A stretch of DNA of 64,000 nucleotides, taken from assembly GCF_039649665.1 (NCBI RefSeq), contig NZ_JBDJAW010000003.1:124001-188000 (forward strand), in the 5' to 3' direction. Shown here in pieces: positions 12,391 through 20,343 of this stretch. The notes beneath the pieces are model-generated. The model did no database searches, was not told the DNA's origin, and was given only the letters and a program-made list of their open reading frames with translations. Within the stretch, counting starts at the first letter, position 1, and every line of letters starts with the position of its first letter. The position numbers were made by a program, and so were the translations under genes. Origin of the DNA: Microbispora sp. ZYX-F-249. GTDB lineage: Bacteria > Actinomycetota > Actinomycetes > Streptosporangiales > Streptosporangiaceae.

Positions 12391-13602
12391 ATGATCACCC
12401 GCATCGAGATCGACGGCTTCAAGTCGTTCGAGAACTTCGCGCTGGATCTGCCTCCGTTCCTCGTGCTCATCGGCGCCGACGCCAGCGGCAAGTCGAACCT
12501 CCTCGATGCGCTGACGTTCGTCGCGACCGCGGGGACCCGCGGAGTGGACGCGGCGGTGTCGGAGGTGCGCGGCGACGCGCGAGGACTCTTCCGCAAGCGT
12601 GGCGACGGCACCCGCGTCGACCGGATGCGTTTCGCTCTGGAACTCCTTCTCCCGGCGCGGCGCTCTTCGCCGAGCAGTCGCTGGCGTTGGGAGGTGCGAT
12701 TCGCATGGGCGGTGCCCGAAGGCGAGCTCGAAGGGATCACGATCGAGACGCAGCGGCTCGTCTCGTTGTCGCCGCCGGACCGTGTCATTCCCCTCATGGA
12801 GGGCGAGTGGGTCGTGCCGGAGGGAAGGTCCGCGCTGGAGTACTTCTCCGGTTCTCACAAGCCGGACGGGGAGATCGTACGGCGGATCGAGCACGAACTC
12901 GCCGAGGTCAGGTCCCTGCATCTGGAAGCGGGCTCCCTGAGTGGGGCGAGTGAGCTCGGCGGACCCCGTCGTCTGGACTCCACCGGTCGAAATCTTCCGA
13001 ACTACCTGAGATTTCTGGCGCGTGAGACGGCGTCGGAGAACAGGCCGCTCGGCGTGGTCGGCGAAATCAAGATGCACCTCGTCGGACCGGTCAGGGAGAT
13101 CAGCGACTTCGAGATCGTCGAGGACGAGCGCCGCAGGGACGTCAGGCTCGAGTTCGCCTCGCCCTACGATCGGGGGCTGGACGCTGAGTTCGCCTCTGAC
13201 GGCACGCTGCGCATGCTGGCCATCCTGGCCGCGTTGCACGACGGTGGAACCGCCGTCATCGAGGAGCCGGAGAACGGCGTCTTCCCGGAGAGACTCCGTC
13301 AGCTGCTCGGTCTGGCCCGGGAGTTGGTGACGGACGAAGGCGAAGCAGTGACGTCCCGCCTGGACCGGCCTCTGCAGCGGCAGGCCCTGTTCACCGGTCA
13401 CTCCCCGGTGGTGCTCGACGCGGTACCGCGGGAGAACATCGCGTTCCTCGACATGACCACCGTCCTGGAGGGCGGGGTCGCCAGCCGGGTGCGGCGGCTG
13501 AGGGAGAATGCCGGGCCGGTACGCGTGGACGGCGAGCGATGGCCGCGCGTCACGGACTCGGAGCTCGACAGATTCCGTGCCGGGGTGGAGGAACCGGTCT
13601 GA
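12391..13602 (+). CDS. AAA (OLD/RecF-like) ATPase of a putative defence pair
   Basis: The 403-residue SMC/ABC-type ATPase is of the AAA_15/AAA_21 class. The N-terminus reads MITRIEIDGFKSFENF, typical of RecF/OLD heads. Walker A is GADASGKSN (28-36), the signature-like SDGTLRMLAIL starts at 269, Walker B is TAVIEEPEN with E291/E292, and the switch His is in FTGHSP (H337). No coiled-coil arm or nuclease domain is fused; the TOPRIM-like partner is the next gene, overlapping by one base (TGATG). This split ATPase + TOPRIM layout resembles PARIS (AriA/AriB) and class 2 OLD or Gabija architectures. It starts 24 bases after gatA behind a strong GGGGAGGGG ribosome site, so it is cotranscribed with a housekeeping operon. 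Confidence 0.88.
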   Translation: MITRIEIDGFKSFENFALDLPPFLVLIGADASGKSNLLDALTFVATAGTRGVDAAVSEVRGDARGLFRKRGDGTRVDRMRFALELLLPARRSSPSSRWRWEVRFAWAVPEGELEGITIETQRLVSLSPPDRVIPLMEGEWVVPEGRSALEYFSGSHKPDGEIVRRIEHELAEVRSLHLEAGSLSGASELGGPRRLDSTGRNLPNYLRFLARETASENRPLGVVGEIKMHLVGPVREISDFEIVEDERRRDVRLEFASPYDRGLDAEFASDGTLRMLAILAALHDGGTAVIEEPENGVFPERLRQLLGLARELVTDEGEAVTSRLDRPLQRQALFTGHSPVVLDAVPRENIAFLDMTTVLEGGVASRVRRLRENAGPVRVDGERWPRVTDSELDRFRAGVEEPV

Positions 13603-14240
13603 TGCGGAGCCTGAGCTGCGTTCTCGTCAGGGAGGGACCGTCGGATGACTGGTTTCTGCCGATCCTGCTGCGCCGAGCCCTGGAGGAACTCGTCATCGAG
13701 AACTTCCCGGCCTGCCGGGAGGTGCAGGAGGTGCGCCCCCTTCCTGAGGCGGGCAACCAGCACCCGGAGACCGTGATCAAGACGTCGGAGCTGGAGCGGG
13801 GCACGTTCGACGTGCTTCTTCACCACCACGACGGCGCTTCGCCGGCGCAGTCGGAACTCGTCGTCGGGCGGATGCGGCAGGCGTGGAACGCGAGCGTGTT
13901 CCGGGAGCCTCTGGTGGCCGTCGTGCCGATGCGGGAGACGGAGACCTGGCTGCTCGCCGGCCGGACGGCCCTGGTCAGGGCGCTCAACCTGCGTAGGCTC
14001 GACCGGGAGCCCGTCTCGGGCTCGGGGGTCGAGGCCTGCCCCGATCCCAAGGCGACGATCGCGACGTTGCCGAGGGACGAGGCCGGGATGAACCCGAAGA
14101 AGAAAGGCGTTCTCCGGAACTTCTATCTGTCGGTGGCGGAGACCGCCGGCATCGCTGAACTGCGGAAGGTGCCCGCCTTCCAGCAATGGTGGAATGACAT
14201 GATCGAAGCATTGGAAGGACTGGGTTACCAGCATGGCTGA
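13602..14240 (+). CDS. TOPRIM-like (DUF4276-type) protein paired with the ATPase
   Basis: The product has 212 residues. Key acidic motifs match the TOPRIM arrangement: E11 in [14 protein letters not shown]77 after three His residues in [11 protein letters not shown], and E112/E114 in [14 protein letters not shown]. The E-G-P-[TS]-[ED] start and the E-x-W-L-L motif are what I associate with DUF4276/OLD-type nuclease-like proteins. ATG 13602 overlaps the ATPase stop as TGATG, and the 3' end overlaps gatB by 8 bases, so all three are translationally linked. The likely role is a metal-dependent nuclease licensed by the ATPase. The target is unknown. The family name is from memory, while the motifs are visible. 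Confidence 0.75.
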   Translation: MRSLSCVLVREGPSDDWFLPILLRRALEELVIENFPACREVQEVRPLPEAGNQHPETVIKTSELERGTFDVLLHHHDGASPAQSELVVGRMRQAWNASVFREPLVAVVPMRETETWLLAGRTALVRALNLRRLDREPVSGSGVEACPDPKATIATLPRDEAGMNPKKKGVLRNFYLSVAETAGIAELRKVPAFQQWWNDMIEALEGLGYQHG

Positions 14241-15741
14241 TACCGCGACGCTCATGCCGTACGACGAGGCGCTGGAGCGCTTCGAGCCGGTGCTGGGGCT
14301 GGAGACGCACGTCGAACTGGGCACCGACTCGAAGATGTTCTGCGGCTGCCCGACGACCTTCGGCGCGCCGCCGAACACGCACGTCTGCCCGGTGTGCCTG
14401 GCGCTGCCCGGCTCGCTGCCGACGGCCAACGAGAAGGCGATCGAGTCGACGATCCGGATCGGCCTCGCGCTGAACTGCACCATCGCGAAGTGGTGCCGAT
14501 TCGCCCGGAAGAACTACTTCTATCCGGACATGCCGAAGAACTACCAGATCAGCCAGTACGACGAGCCGCTGTGCACGGACGGCTATCTGGACGTCGAGGT
14601 GAACGGCCAGATCGTCCGCGTGGAGATCGAGCGGGTGCACCTGGAGGAGGACACCGGCAAGTCCACCCACGTCGGCGGTGCGACCGGGCGGATCCACGGC
14701 GCCGACTACTCGATCGTCGACTACAACCGGGCCGGCATCCCGCTCGTCGAGATCGTGACCAAGCCGATCGCGGGCACCGACCGGCTCGCCCCCGAGGTCG
14801 CCCGCGCGTACGTCACCGAGCTGCGCGAGGTGATGCGCTCGCTCGGCGTGTCCGACGTGCGGATGGAGCAGGGGTCGCTGCGCTGCGACGTGAACGTCTC
14901 GCTCATGCCGCGAGGCTCGGCCGAGTGGGGCACCCGTACGGAGACCAAGAACGTCAACTCGCTGCGCAGCGTCGAGCGGGCGGTGCGGGGCGAGATCGAG
15001 CGCCAGGCGGCCATCCTCGCCGGGGGCGGCCGGATCGTGCAGGAGACCCGCCACTTCCACGAGGACACCGGGCAGACGACCTCCGGGCGGTCGAAGGAGG
15101 AGGCGCAGGACTACCGCTACTTCCCCGAGCCCGACCTGCTGCCGATCGCGCCCGACCCGGCCTGGGTCGAGTCGCTGAAGGCCGCGCTGCCCGAGCTGCC
15201 GTCGGCGCGGCGCAAGCGGCTCCAGCAGGAGTGGGGCGTGTCCGACCTCGACATGGCCGCCATGCACAACGCCGACGCGATCGACCTGGTCGAGGCGACG
15301 GTGGCCGCGGGCGCTCCCGCCGCCGACGCGCGCAAGTGGTGGATGGGCGAGCTGGCCCGGCGGGCCAACGAGTCGGCCACGGCGCTCGCCGACCTGCCGA
15401 TCACCCCGGCACAGGTCGCCCGGGTGACCGAGCTGGTCGCCTCCGGCGCCCTGAACGACAAGCTGGCCCGCCAGGTGCTGGAGGGCGTGCTCGCCGGCGA
15501 GGGCGGCCCGGACGAGGTCGTGGACAAGCGCGGGCTCCAGGTCGTCAGCGACGAGGGTGAGCTGTCGGCGATCATCGACCAGGTGCTGGCGGACAACGCC
15601 GACGCCGCCGAGAAGGTGCGCGGCGGGAAGATCGCCGCCGTGGGCGCGCTGGTCGGCGGCGTGATGAAGGCCAGCCGGGGCAAGGCGGACGCGGGCCGGG
15701 CCCGTGAGCTGATCCTGGAGAAGCTCGGCGTCCAGGGCTAG
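14233..15741 (+). CDS. gatB: Aspartyl/glutamyl-tRNA amidotransferase subunit B
   Basis: The 502-residue subunit binds tRNA and activates the Glu (or Asp) side chain with ATP. The family signature is intact ([20 protein letters not shown], then a Cys pair in [14 protein letters not shown]), followed by the kinase-like core ([14 protein letters not shown]) and a C-terminal YqeY-like helical domain (about 350-502). It starts inside the end of the TOPRIM-like gene, with an 8-base overlap. Its expression therefore depends on translation through the inserted pair or on ribosome re-entry. A strong hairpin follows 75 bases downstream. Confidence 0.96.
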   Translation: MADTATLMPYDEALERFEPVLGLETHVELGTDSKMFCGCPTTFGAPPNTHVCPVCLALPGSLPTANEKAIESTIRIGLALNCTIAKWCRFARKNYFYPDMPKNYQISQYDEPLCTDGYLDVEVNGQIVRVEIERVHLEEDTGKSTHVGGATGRIHGADYSIVDYNRAGIPLVEIVTKPIAGTDRLAPEVARAYVTELREVMRSLGVSDVRMEQGSLRCDVNVSLMPRGSAEWGTRTETKNVNSLRSVERAVRGEIERQAAILAGGGRIVQETRHFHEDTGQTTSGRSKEEAQDYRYFPEPDLLPIAPDPAWVESLKAALPELPSARRKRLQQEWGVSDLDMAAMHNADAIDLVEATVAAGAPAADARKWWMGELARRANESATALADLPITPAQVARVTELVASGALNDKLARQVLEGVLAGEGGPDEVVDKRGLQVVSDEGELSAIIDQVLADNADAAEKVRGGKIAAVGALVGGVMKASRGKADAGRARELILEKLGVQG

Positions 15742-15815
15742 GGACACGACCTGGGAGATCGCCCGGCGAGCGCAGGCCCTTCCGCGAGGCGCCGCCGGGG
15801 TCACCCGCGGGAGAA

Positions 15816-15845
15816 CGGCCGGCCACGGTTCCGCGTGGCCGGCCG
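15816..15845 (+). terminator. gatCAB operon terminator hairpin
   Basis: CGGCCGGCCACG and its exact complement (12 bp) flank a 6-base loop. It lies 75 bases after gatB. There is no U-tract, as is common in high-GC actinobacteria. Confidence 0.7.
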
Positions 15846-15890
15846 CCGGGCTGAGCCGGCCCTGCCTGCGCCGGCTGGTCTGGGCTCCGG

Positions 15891-15921
15891 CCGGTCTGGC
15901 CGGTCTGGCCGGTCTGGCCGG
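15891..15921. repeat. Short tandem repeat, 9-bp unit x3
   Basis: CCGGTCTGG occurs three times in direct succession followed by CCGG. It lies between the gatB terminator and the VanW gene. It is probably slippage, with no evident role. Confidence 0.8.
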
Positions 15922-16027
15922 ATGCAGCCAGGCAAGGCCCGGAAGGTGTCGCTTCGGGACATATCCAGCGGAGGGTGTTTTAGGGTTAACTGATCGAAGT
16001 TGACCTTGAGCTGGAGGAGACCGAGGC

Positions 16028-18001
16028 GTGCGCAACGCCGGAGCGTCCGTCGACCCGCCCACGGATCCATCCGGGGCGGCGTCCGCTCCTCCGCACAAAC
16101 ATCCGGTGCGCCGCGTCACCTCGCTGCCCCGCGGGGTCTCGGCCCTTCCCCGGGGTGTGTCGGCCGACATCTTCGCGGAACCCTCCGCCCCCGCCGTCCC
16201 GGTCGCGGCCAAGCCGTCCGGTGGCGGGAGCATCCCGCCGCCGGCTCCGCCGGTCGAGCCGTGGCGGGTGCCGGAGCGCCCGGTGCGCGAGGAGCCCGTC
16301 GTCGTCCCCCCGGCGGACCTCGGAGACCTGCTCGACCCCGTTCCGCGCAGTCGTACGCTCCGCCGTGCGCTGATCGGCCTGGCGGCGCTGCTCCTGGCGC
16401 TCTATCTCGTGCCGGCCGTCTCCATGGCGGGGAAGGTCCTGCCCGGCACCACGGTGCTCGGCGTCGACATCGGCGGGCAGAGCGCGACCGAGGCCGTCGC
16501 CACGCTGCGCGAACGCTTGTACGCCCAGACGAGGACTCCGCTGATCGTGCGGCAGGGCACCCGCCGCCTGACCGTCGACCCGGTGCAGGCCGGTCTCACG
16601 CTCGACGCCGAGGCCACGGTCCGCGCCGCGCGGGCGGGCTTCCCCAGCCCGCCGCAGGTGTGGAGCGCGCTGACCGGCAGCCGTGAGGTGCGGCCCGTGG
16701 TGTCGGTGGACCAGCGCAAACTCGACGAGACGGTGGCCAGGACCATCGTCGCGCCGCTGGAGAACCCAAGGCGTGAGGGCGACGTCTCGTTCGACGGGGT
16801 CACCCCGGTCCCGACCTATCCGCGACCCGGCAGGGTCGTCGACAGGAGGGCGACGGCCGACCAGATCGTCAGGGGCTACCTCGACCCGGACGTCGTGGTC
16901 GTGGTGCCCACGATGCGGGATCTGCCGCACATCACCCGTGCCGAGGTGCGGCGCGCCCTGCGCTGGGCGGGCCGGGCGGTGGCCGCGCCCCTGACCCTGA
17001 CCAACGGGACCGCCTCCGTCAGCCTGTCGCCGGCCACACTGGCGCGGCACCTGACGTTCGAGCCCGAAGGCGTGCTCCTGCGGCCGCGCTTCGACGCCGA
17101 GGCGGCGATCGCCGGTGTCGAGCCCGCGCTGGTCGGTCCCACGCGGGTCGCCCGCGACGCCACCTTCACGATCAAGGGCGGTCGCCCGGCCCTGGTCCCC
17201 GGCAGGCCGGGCGACCGGGTGGACACCGGCCGCCTCGCCGCCGACGTGCTCACCGCCCTCGACCGCGGCGGCCGTACGGTGGCCGTGCAGGTCGTGCACG
17301 GGCCGCCGCGGGTCACCGACGAGGACGCGCGGCGGATGGGGATCCAGGAGAAGGTCGGCGGCTTCACCACCTCCTACGCCTGCTGCGCCCGGAGCGCGGG
17401 CAACATCCGCGCCGCCGCGGCGCTCCTCGACGGCCGCGTGGTGGAACCGGGGGAGACGTTCTCGTTCAACGAGGTCGTCGGCCCGCGCACCGCGGAGGCG
17501 GGATTCGACGGCATCGGCCCCACGATGATCCGCGGCAGGGCCGGCACCGACGCGACGGGGATGACACAGGTCGCGACCACCATGATGAACGCGGTGGTCC
17601 GCGCCGGGCTGCGGGTCGTCGAGCACACCCCGCCCGAGGTCCACGCCTCTCACCTGCCGGTCGGCACCGAGGCCGCGGTGTCCTTCCCCGGCCCCGACCT
17701 GCGGTGGAAGAACGACTCGCCGTACGGCGTGCTCGTCCGGGCGTCCGCCGACGGCACGTCGCTGACCGTGACGCTGTGGAGCACCAGGCGATACGAGGTG
17801 GACCTGCAGGAGCCGGTCGTCGCCCAGCGGGTGGCGCTGCCTCCGCTGATCCGTCAGGGGCCCGGATGCGTGGCGGCGCAGGGGCAGCCCGGCTTCACCG
17901 CCACGGTGACGCGGGTGCTGCGGCAGGACGGCGAGGTGGTCTCCCGGCAGACCTTCCGCACCTCCTACCGCGCCCAGGCCGGGGTCGTCTGCTCCGGCTG
18001 A
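16028..18001 (+). CDS. VanW-family membrane-anchored cell-wall protein
   Basis: The product has 657 residues. A Pro-rich cytoplasmic N-terminus of about 115 residues precedes one membrane span (ALIGLAALLLALYLVPAVS). Outside lie two repeats of a peptidoglycan-binding-like fold (PG_binding_4 type) at about 150-270 and 300-400. A VanW domain follows from about 440 to 590, with FTTSYACCARSAGNIR and GETFSFNEVVGPRT as recognisable core motifs. VanW proteins are linked to glycopeptide-resistance clusters and cell-wall remodelling, but no van genes are near. GTG 16028 follows GGAGGAG. Its stop codon directly abuts that of the convergent dehydrogenase (TGATCA). Confidence 0.88.
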   Translation: MRNAGASVDPPTDPSGAASAPPHKHPVRRVTSLPRGVSALPRGVSADIFAEPSAPAVPVAAKPSGGGSIPPPAPPVEPWRVPERPVREEPVVVPPADLGDLLDPVPRSRTLRRALIGLAALLLALYLVPAVSMAGKVLPGTTVLGVDIGGQSATEAVATLRERLYAQTRTPLIVRQGTRRLTVDPVQAGLTLDAEATVRAARAGFPSPPQVWSALTGSREVRPVVSVDQRKLDETVARTIVAPLENPRREGDVSFDGVTPVPTYPRPGRVVDRRATADQIVRGYLDPDVVVVVPTMRDLPHITRAEVRRALRWAGRAVAAPLTLTNGTASVSLSPATLARHLTFEPEGVLLRPRFDAEAAIAGVEPALVGPTRVARDATFTIKGGRPALVPGRPGDRVDTGRLAADVLTALDRGGRTVAVQVVHGPPRVTDEDARRMGIQEKVGGFTTSYACCARSAGNIRAAAALLDGRVVEPGETFSFNEVVGPRTAEAGFDGIGPTMIRGRAGTDATGMTQVATTMMNAVVRAGLRVVEHTPPEVHASHLPVGTEAAVSFPGPDLRWKNDSPYGVLVRASADGTSLTVTLWSTRRYEVDLQEPVVAQRVALPPLIRQGPGCVAAQGQPGFTATVTRVLRQDGEVVSRQTFRTSYRAQAGVVCSG

Positions 18002-19171
18002 TCAGGACGAGGGCCGCACCACCAGGATGCGGTCGTCGCCGTCCTTCGGAGAACCCCGCCCGTCCCGGTTGCTGGTGCTCACCCACAGAGTGCCGTCGGG
18101 CGCGGCGGCCACCGCGCGCAGCCTGCCGTACTCGCCGGAGTACAGCGCGGCCGGGCGGCCGGCGCGGCCCGACGCGTCCACCGGGACCCGCCACAGCCGC
18201 TCGCCGCGCAGCGCGGCGGCCCACAGGGCCCCCCGGGCGTACGCGAGGCCGGACGGCGACGCCTCGGAGGTCGGCCAGGTGAGCAGGGGATCGGTGTACC
18301 CGGACCGGCCGCCCACCCCCTCGACCTCCGGCCACCCGTAGTTGCGGCCCTTCTCGATGAGGTTGATCTCGTCGTAGGTGTTCTGGCCGAACTCGGTGGC
18401 GTACATGTGCCCCCGGTCGTCCCACGCGAGGCCTTGCACGTTGCGGTGGCCGTAGGACCACACCAGCGTGCCGAAGGGGTTGCCCGGGGCGGGCCGGCCG
18501 TCCGTCGTCATCCGCAGGATCTTGCCGCCCAGTGAGTTCCTGTCCTGTGCCATCCCGCGCTCGCCGGTCTCCCCGGTCGAGGCGTACAGGTAGCCGTCGG
18601 GGCCGAAGGCGAGGCGGCCCCCGTTGTGGATGCCCCCCTTGGGGATCCCGCTGACGATCACCTCGCGGTCGGCGAGCCGCCCGTCGTAGCGGTAGCGGAC
18701 GATCCGGTTGTCGTCCCCCGCCGTGAAGTAGACGAAGACGGAGCGGTCGGTGGCGTAACGGGGCGAGACGGCCACGCCCAGCAGGCCGCCCTCGCCGCTC
18801 GCCGACACGCCCTCGATCACGCCGATCTCGCGGACCTCGCCGCGCGGCGTGACCCGCAGCAGCCGCGCCGAGTCGCGCTCGGTCACCAGCGCGTCGCCTC
18901 CGGGCAGGAACGCGATCGCCCAGGGCACCGCCAGGCCGGTGACCAGCGTGCGCGGCCGGGCCGGGGTGACGTCCGTCTCATCGCCACCGGTGGTAGCGCC
19001 CGTTGTGATGCTCGCGGTGGTGCTCGTTGTGGTGCTCGTGGCGGGGAGCGGCGGGGGAGTCCTGCCCCCGCCCGCGCCGCCCGGCGCGCACGCCGTGGCC
19101 GTGGTCAGAAGCGCCGCCGACGAAAGGGCCGCCGCCAGGAGCGTGCTCGCCGTGCCATGCCTGTCCGCCAT
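18002..19171 (-). CDS. Secreted PQQ-type aldose sugar dehydrogenase
   Basis: The 389-residue protein has a signal sequence ending in Cys (LTTATACAPGG), so it is probably a lipoprotein, followed by a Thr-rich linker. The rest is a six-bladed propeller of the soluble glucose/sorbosone dehydrogenase class: VPWAIAFLPGG, G-E-G-G-L-L-G-V-A, the catalytic-His motif GIHNGGRLAFGPDGYLY, then SYGHRNVQGLAW and EFGQNTYDEINLI. Such enzymes oxidise sugars using pyrroloquinoline quinone. ATG 19171 was preferred over 19189 because GAGGAGG lies about 10 bases upstream. No PQQ-synthesis genes are visible, so the cofactor may be scavenged. Confidence 0.87.
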   Translation of the reverse strand: MADRHGTASTLLAAALSSAALLTTATACAPGGAGGGRTPPPLPATSTTTSTTASITTGATTGGDETDVTPARPRTLVTGLAVPWAIAFLPGGDALVTERDSARLLRVTPRGEVREIGVIEGVSASGEGGLLGVAVSPRYATDRSVFVYFTAGDDNRIVRYRYDGRLADREVIVSGIPKGGIHNGGRLAFGPDGYLYASTGETGERGMAQDRNSLGGKILRMTTDGRPAPGNPFGTLVWSYGHRNVQGLAWDDRGHMYATEFGQNTYDEINLIEKGRNYGWPEVEGVGGRSGYTDPLLTWPTSEASPSGLAYARGALWAAALRGERLWRVPVDASGRAGRPAALYSGEYGRLRAVAAAPDGTLWVSTSNRDGRGSPKDGDDRILVVRPSS

Positions 19172-19236
19172 CCCCGTTGACCTCCTCATGGACCCATACT
19201 CGCGGGCGGGGGCGCAGGTTCCCTAGGTTGTTGCTC

Positions 19237-20157
19237 GTGAAGATCTGGGTCGCATCACAGGACATCGCCGACGCCCTCTCCGACCTCCCCGAGGGGCTCC
19301 CTGCCCTCGACTGCGCCGTGTACGACGGAAGGACGCCGCCGCCCGGCCCGCCGGAGGAGGTGGAGATCTGGGTGCCTCCGCTGGTCCCGGTGCCGGACAC
19401 CGCCGGTCTGCTGGGCCGTATGACCGGCCTCCGCCTGCTGCAGACCGTGACGGCGGGGGTCGAGCCCTACCTGCCGCACGTGCCGCCGAAGGCGGTCCTG
19501 TGCAACGCCCGCGGCGTCCACGACGCGGGCACGGCCGAGTGGGCGGTGGGCGCGATGATCGCGGTGCTGCGGGAGTTCCCCGGCTTCGCGGCCGCGCAGG
19601 CCAGACGCGAGTGGGACTACCGCCACACCGGCGTCCTCGCCGACTCCACCGTGCTGATCGTCGGCTACGGTTCGATCGGCGAGGCGCTCGAACGGCGTCT
19701 GGCCGGGTTCGAGGTGGAGATCGTGCGGGTGGCGCGCACGGCCCGGGAGGGCGTCCACGGCCAGGACGAACTGCCGGCGCTGCTGCCCGCCGCCGACGTG
19801 GTCGTGCTGCTGGTGCCCGCCACGGCCGGGACGGCCGGCCTGGTCGACGCCCGGTTCCTCGCCCGGATGAAGGACGGCGCGCTGCTGGTGAACGCCGCCC
19901 GCGGATCGGTCGTGGACACCGGCGCGCTGCTGGCCGAGCTGCGGTCGGGCAGGCTGCTGGCGGCGCTCGACGTCGCCCCCGTCGAGCCGCTGCCCCCCGA
20001 TCACCCGCTCTGGACCGCACCGGGGGTCTTCATCACCCCGCACATCGCCGGCAGCACGCCCGCGTCCGTACGGCGTACGCGGAGGCTGGTGCGGGAACAG
20101 GTCGTGCGTCATCTGACGGGCCGGCCACTCGCTAACATGATCACTGGGCATTACTGA
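19237..20157 (+). CDS. D-2-hydroxyacid dehydrogenase family protein
   Basis: The 306-residue NAD(P)-dependent oxidoreductase shows the Rossmann motif V-G-Y-G-S-I-G at the centre, the catalytic Arg in NAARGSVVD, Glu in DVAPVEPLP and His in TPHIAGST. The substrate cannot be told from sequence; glyoxylate/hydroxypyruvate-type acids are likely. GTG 19237 is seven bases after a TAGGTT -10 box with no ribosome site, so the mRNA is probably leaderless. Longer upstream frames overlap the divergent dehydrogenase and are rejected. Confidence 0.88.
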   Translation: MKIWVASQDIADALSDLPEGLPALDCAVYDGRTPPPGPPEEVEIWVPPLVPVPDTAGLLGRMTGLRLLQTVTAGVEPYLPHVPPKAVLCNARGVHDAGTAEWAVGAMIAVLREFPGFAAAQARREWDYRHTGVLADSTVLIVGYGSIGEALERRLAGFEVEIVRVARTAREGVHGQDELPALLPAADVVVLLVPATAGTAGLVDARFLARMKDGALLVNAARGSVVDTGALLAELRSGRLLAALDVAPVEPLPPDHPLWTAPGVFITPHIAGSTPASVRRTRRLVREQVVRHLTGRPLANMITGHY

Positions 20158-20204
20158 CCGCTCCATTAAGGATTCCGGAACGTGGCTGCCTCGTGACCTG
20201 GGGT

Positions 20205-20229
20205 GCGTACGCTGAAGCTCAGCGTGCGC
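20205..20229 (+). terminator. Hairpin after the hydroxyacid dehydrogenase gene
   Basis: An 11-bp stem (GCGTACGCTGA with one G-T pair) around an AGC loop lies 48 bases downstream of the stop. Confidence 0.55.
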
Positions 20230-20343
20230 GGCTGGTTATCAGATCGGTGACGACTCGCCCGTTGTCCCCCTCTCGATCAGCGGCTGTGCGCACACTGGCA
20301 ATGTGACAGGGAGAGTAAAGCCGAGTCGAGAACGGGAGGGGCA

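Noticed and set aside
10609-13401. 930-residue open frame on the minus strand opposite gatC-gatA-ATPase
   Set aside because: Its composition (His/Arg/Gly/Asp runs) is typical of antisense frames of high-GC genes; the plus strand carries well-defined families with coupled starts.
13984-16233. 749-residue minus-strand frame over gatB
   Set aside because: Antisense shadow of gatB; no family motif and no ribosome site.
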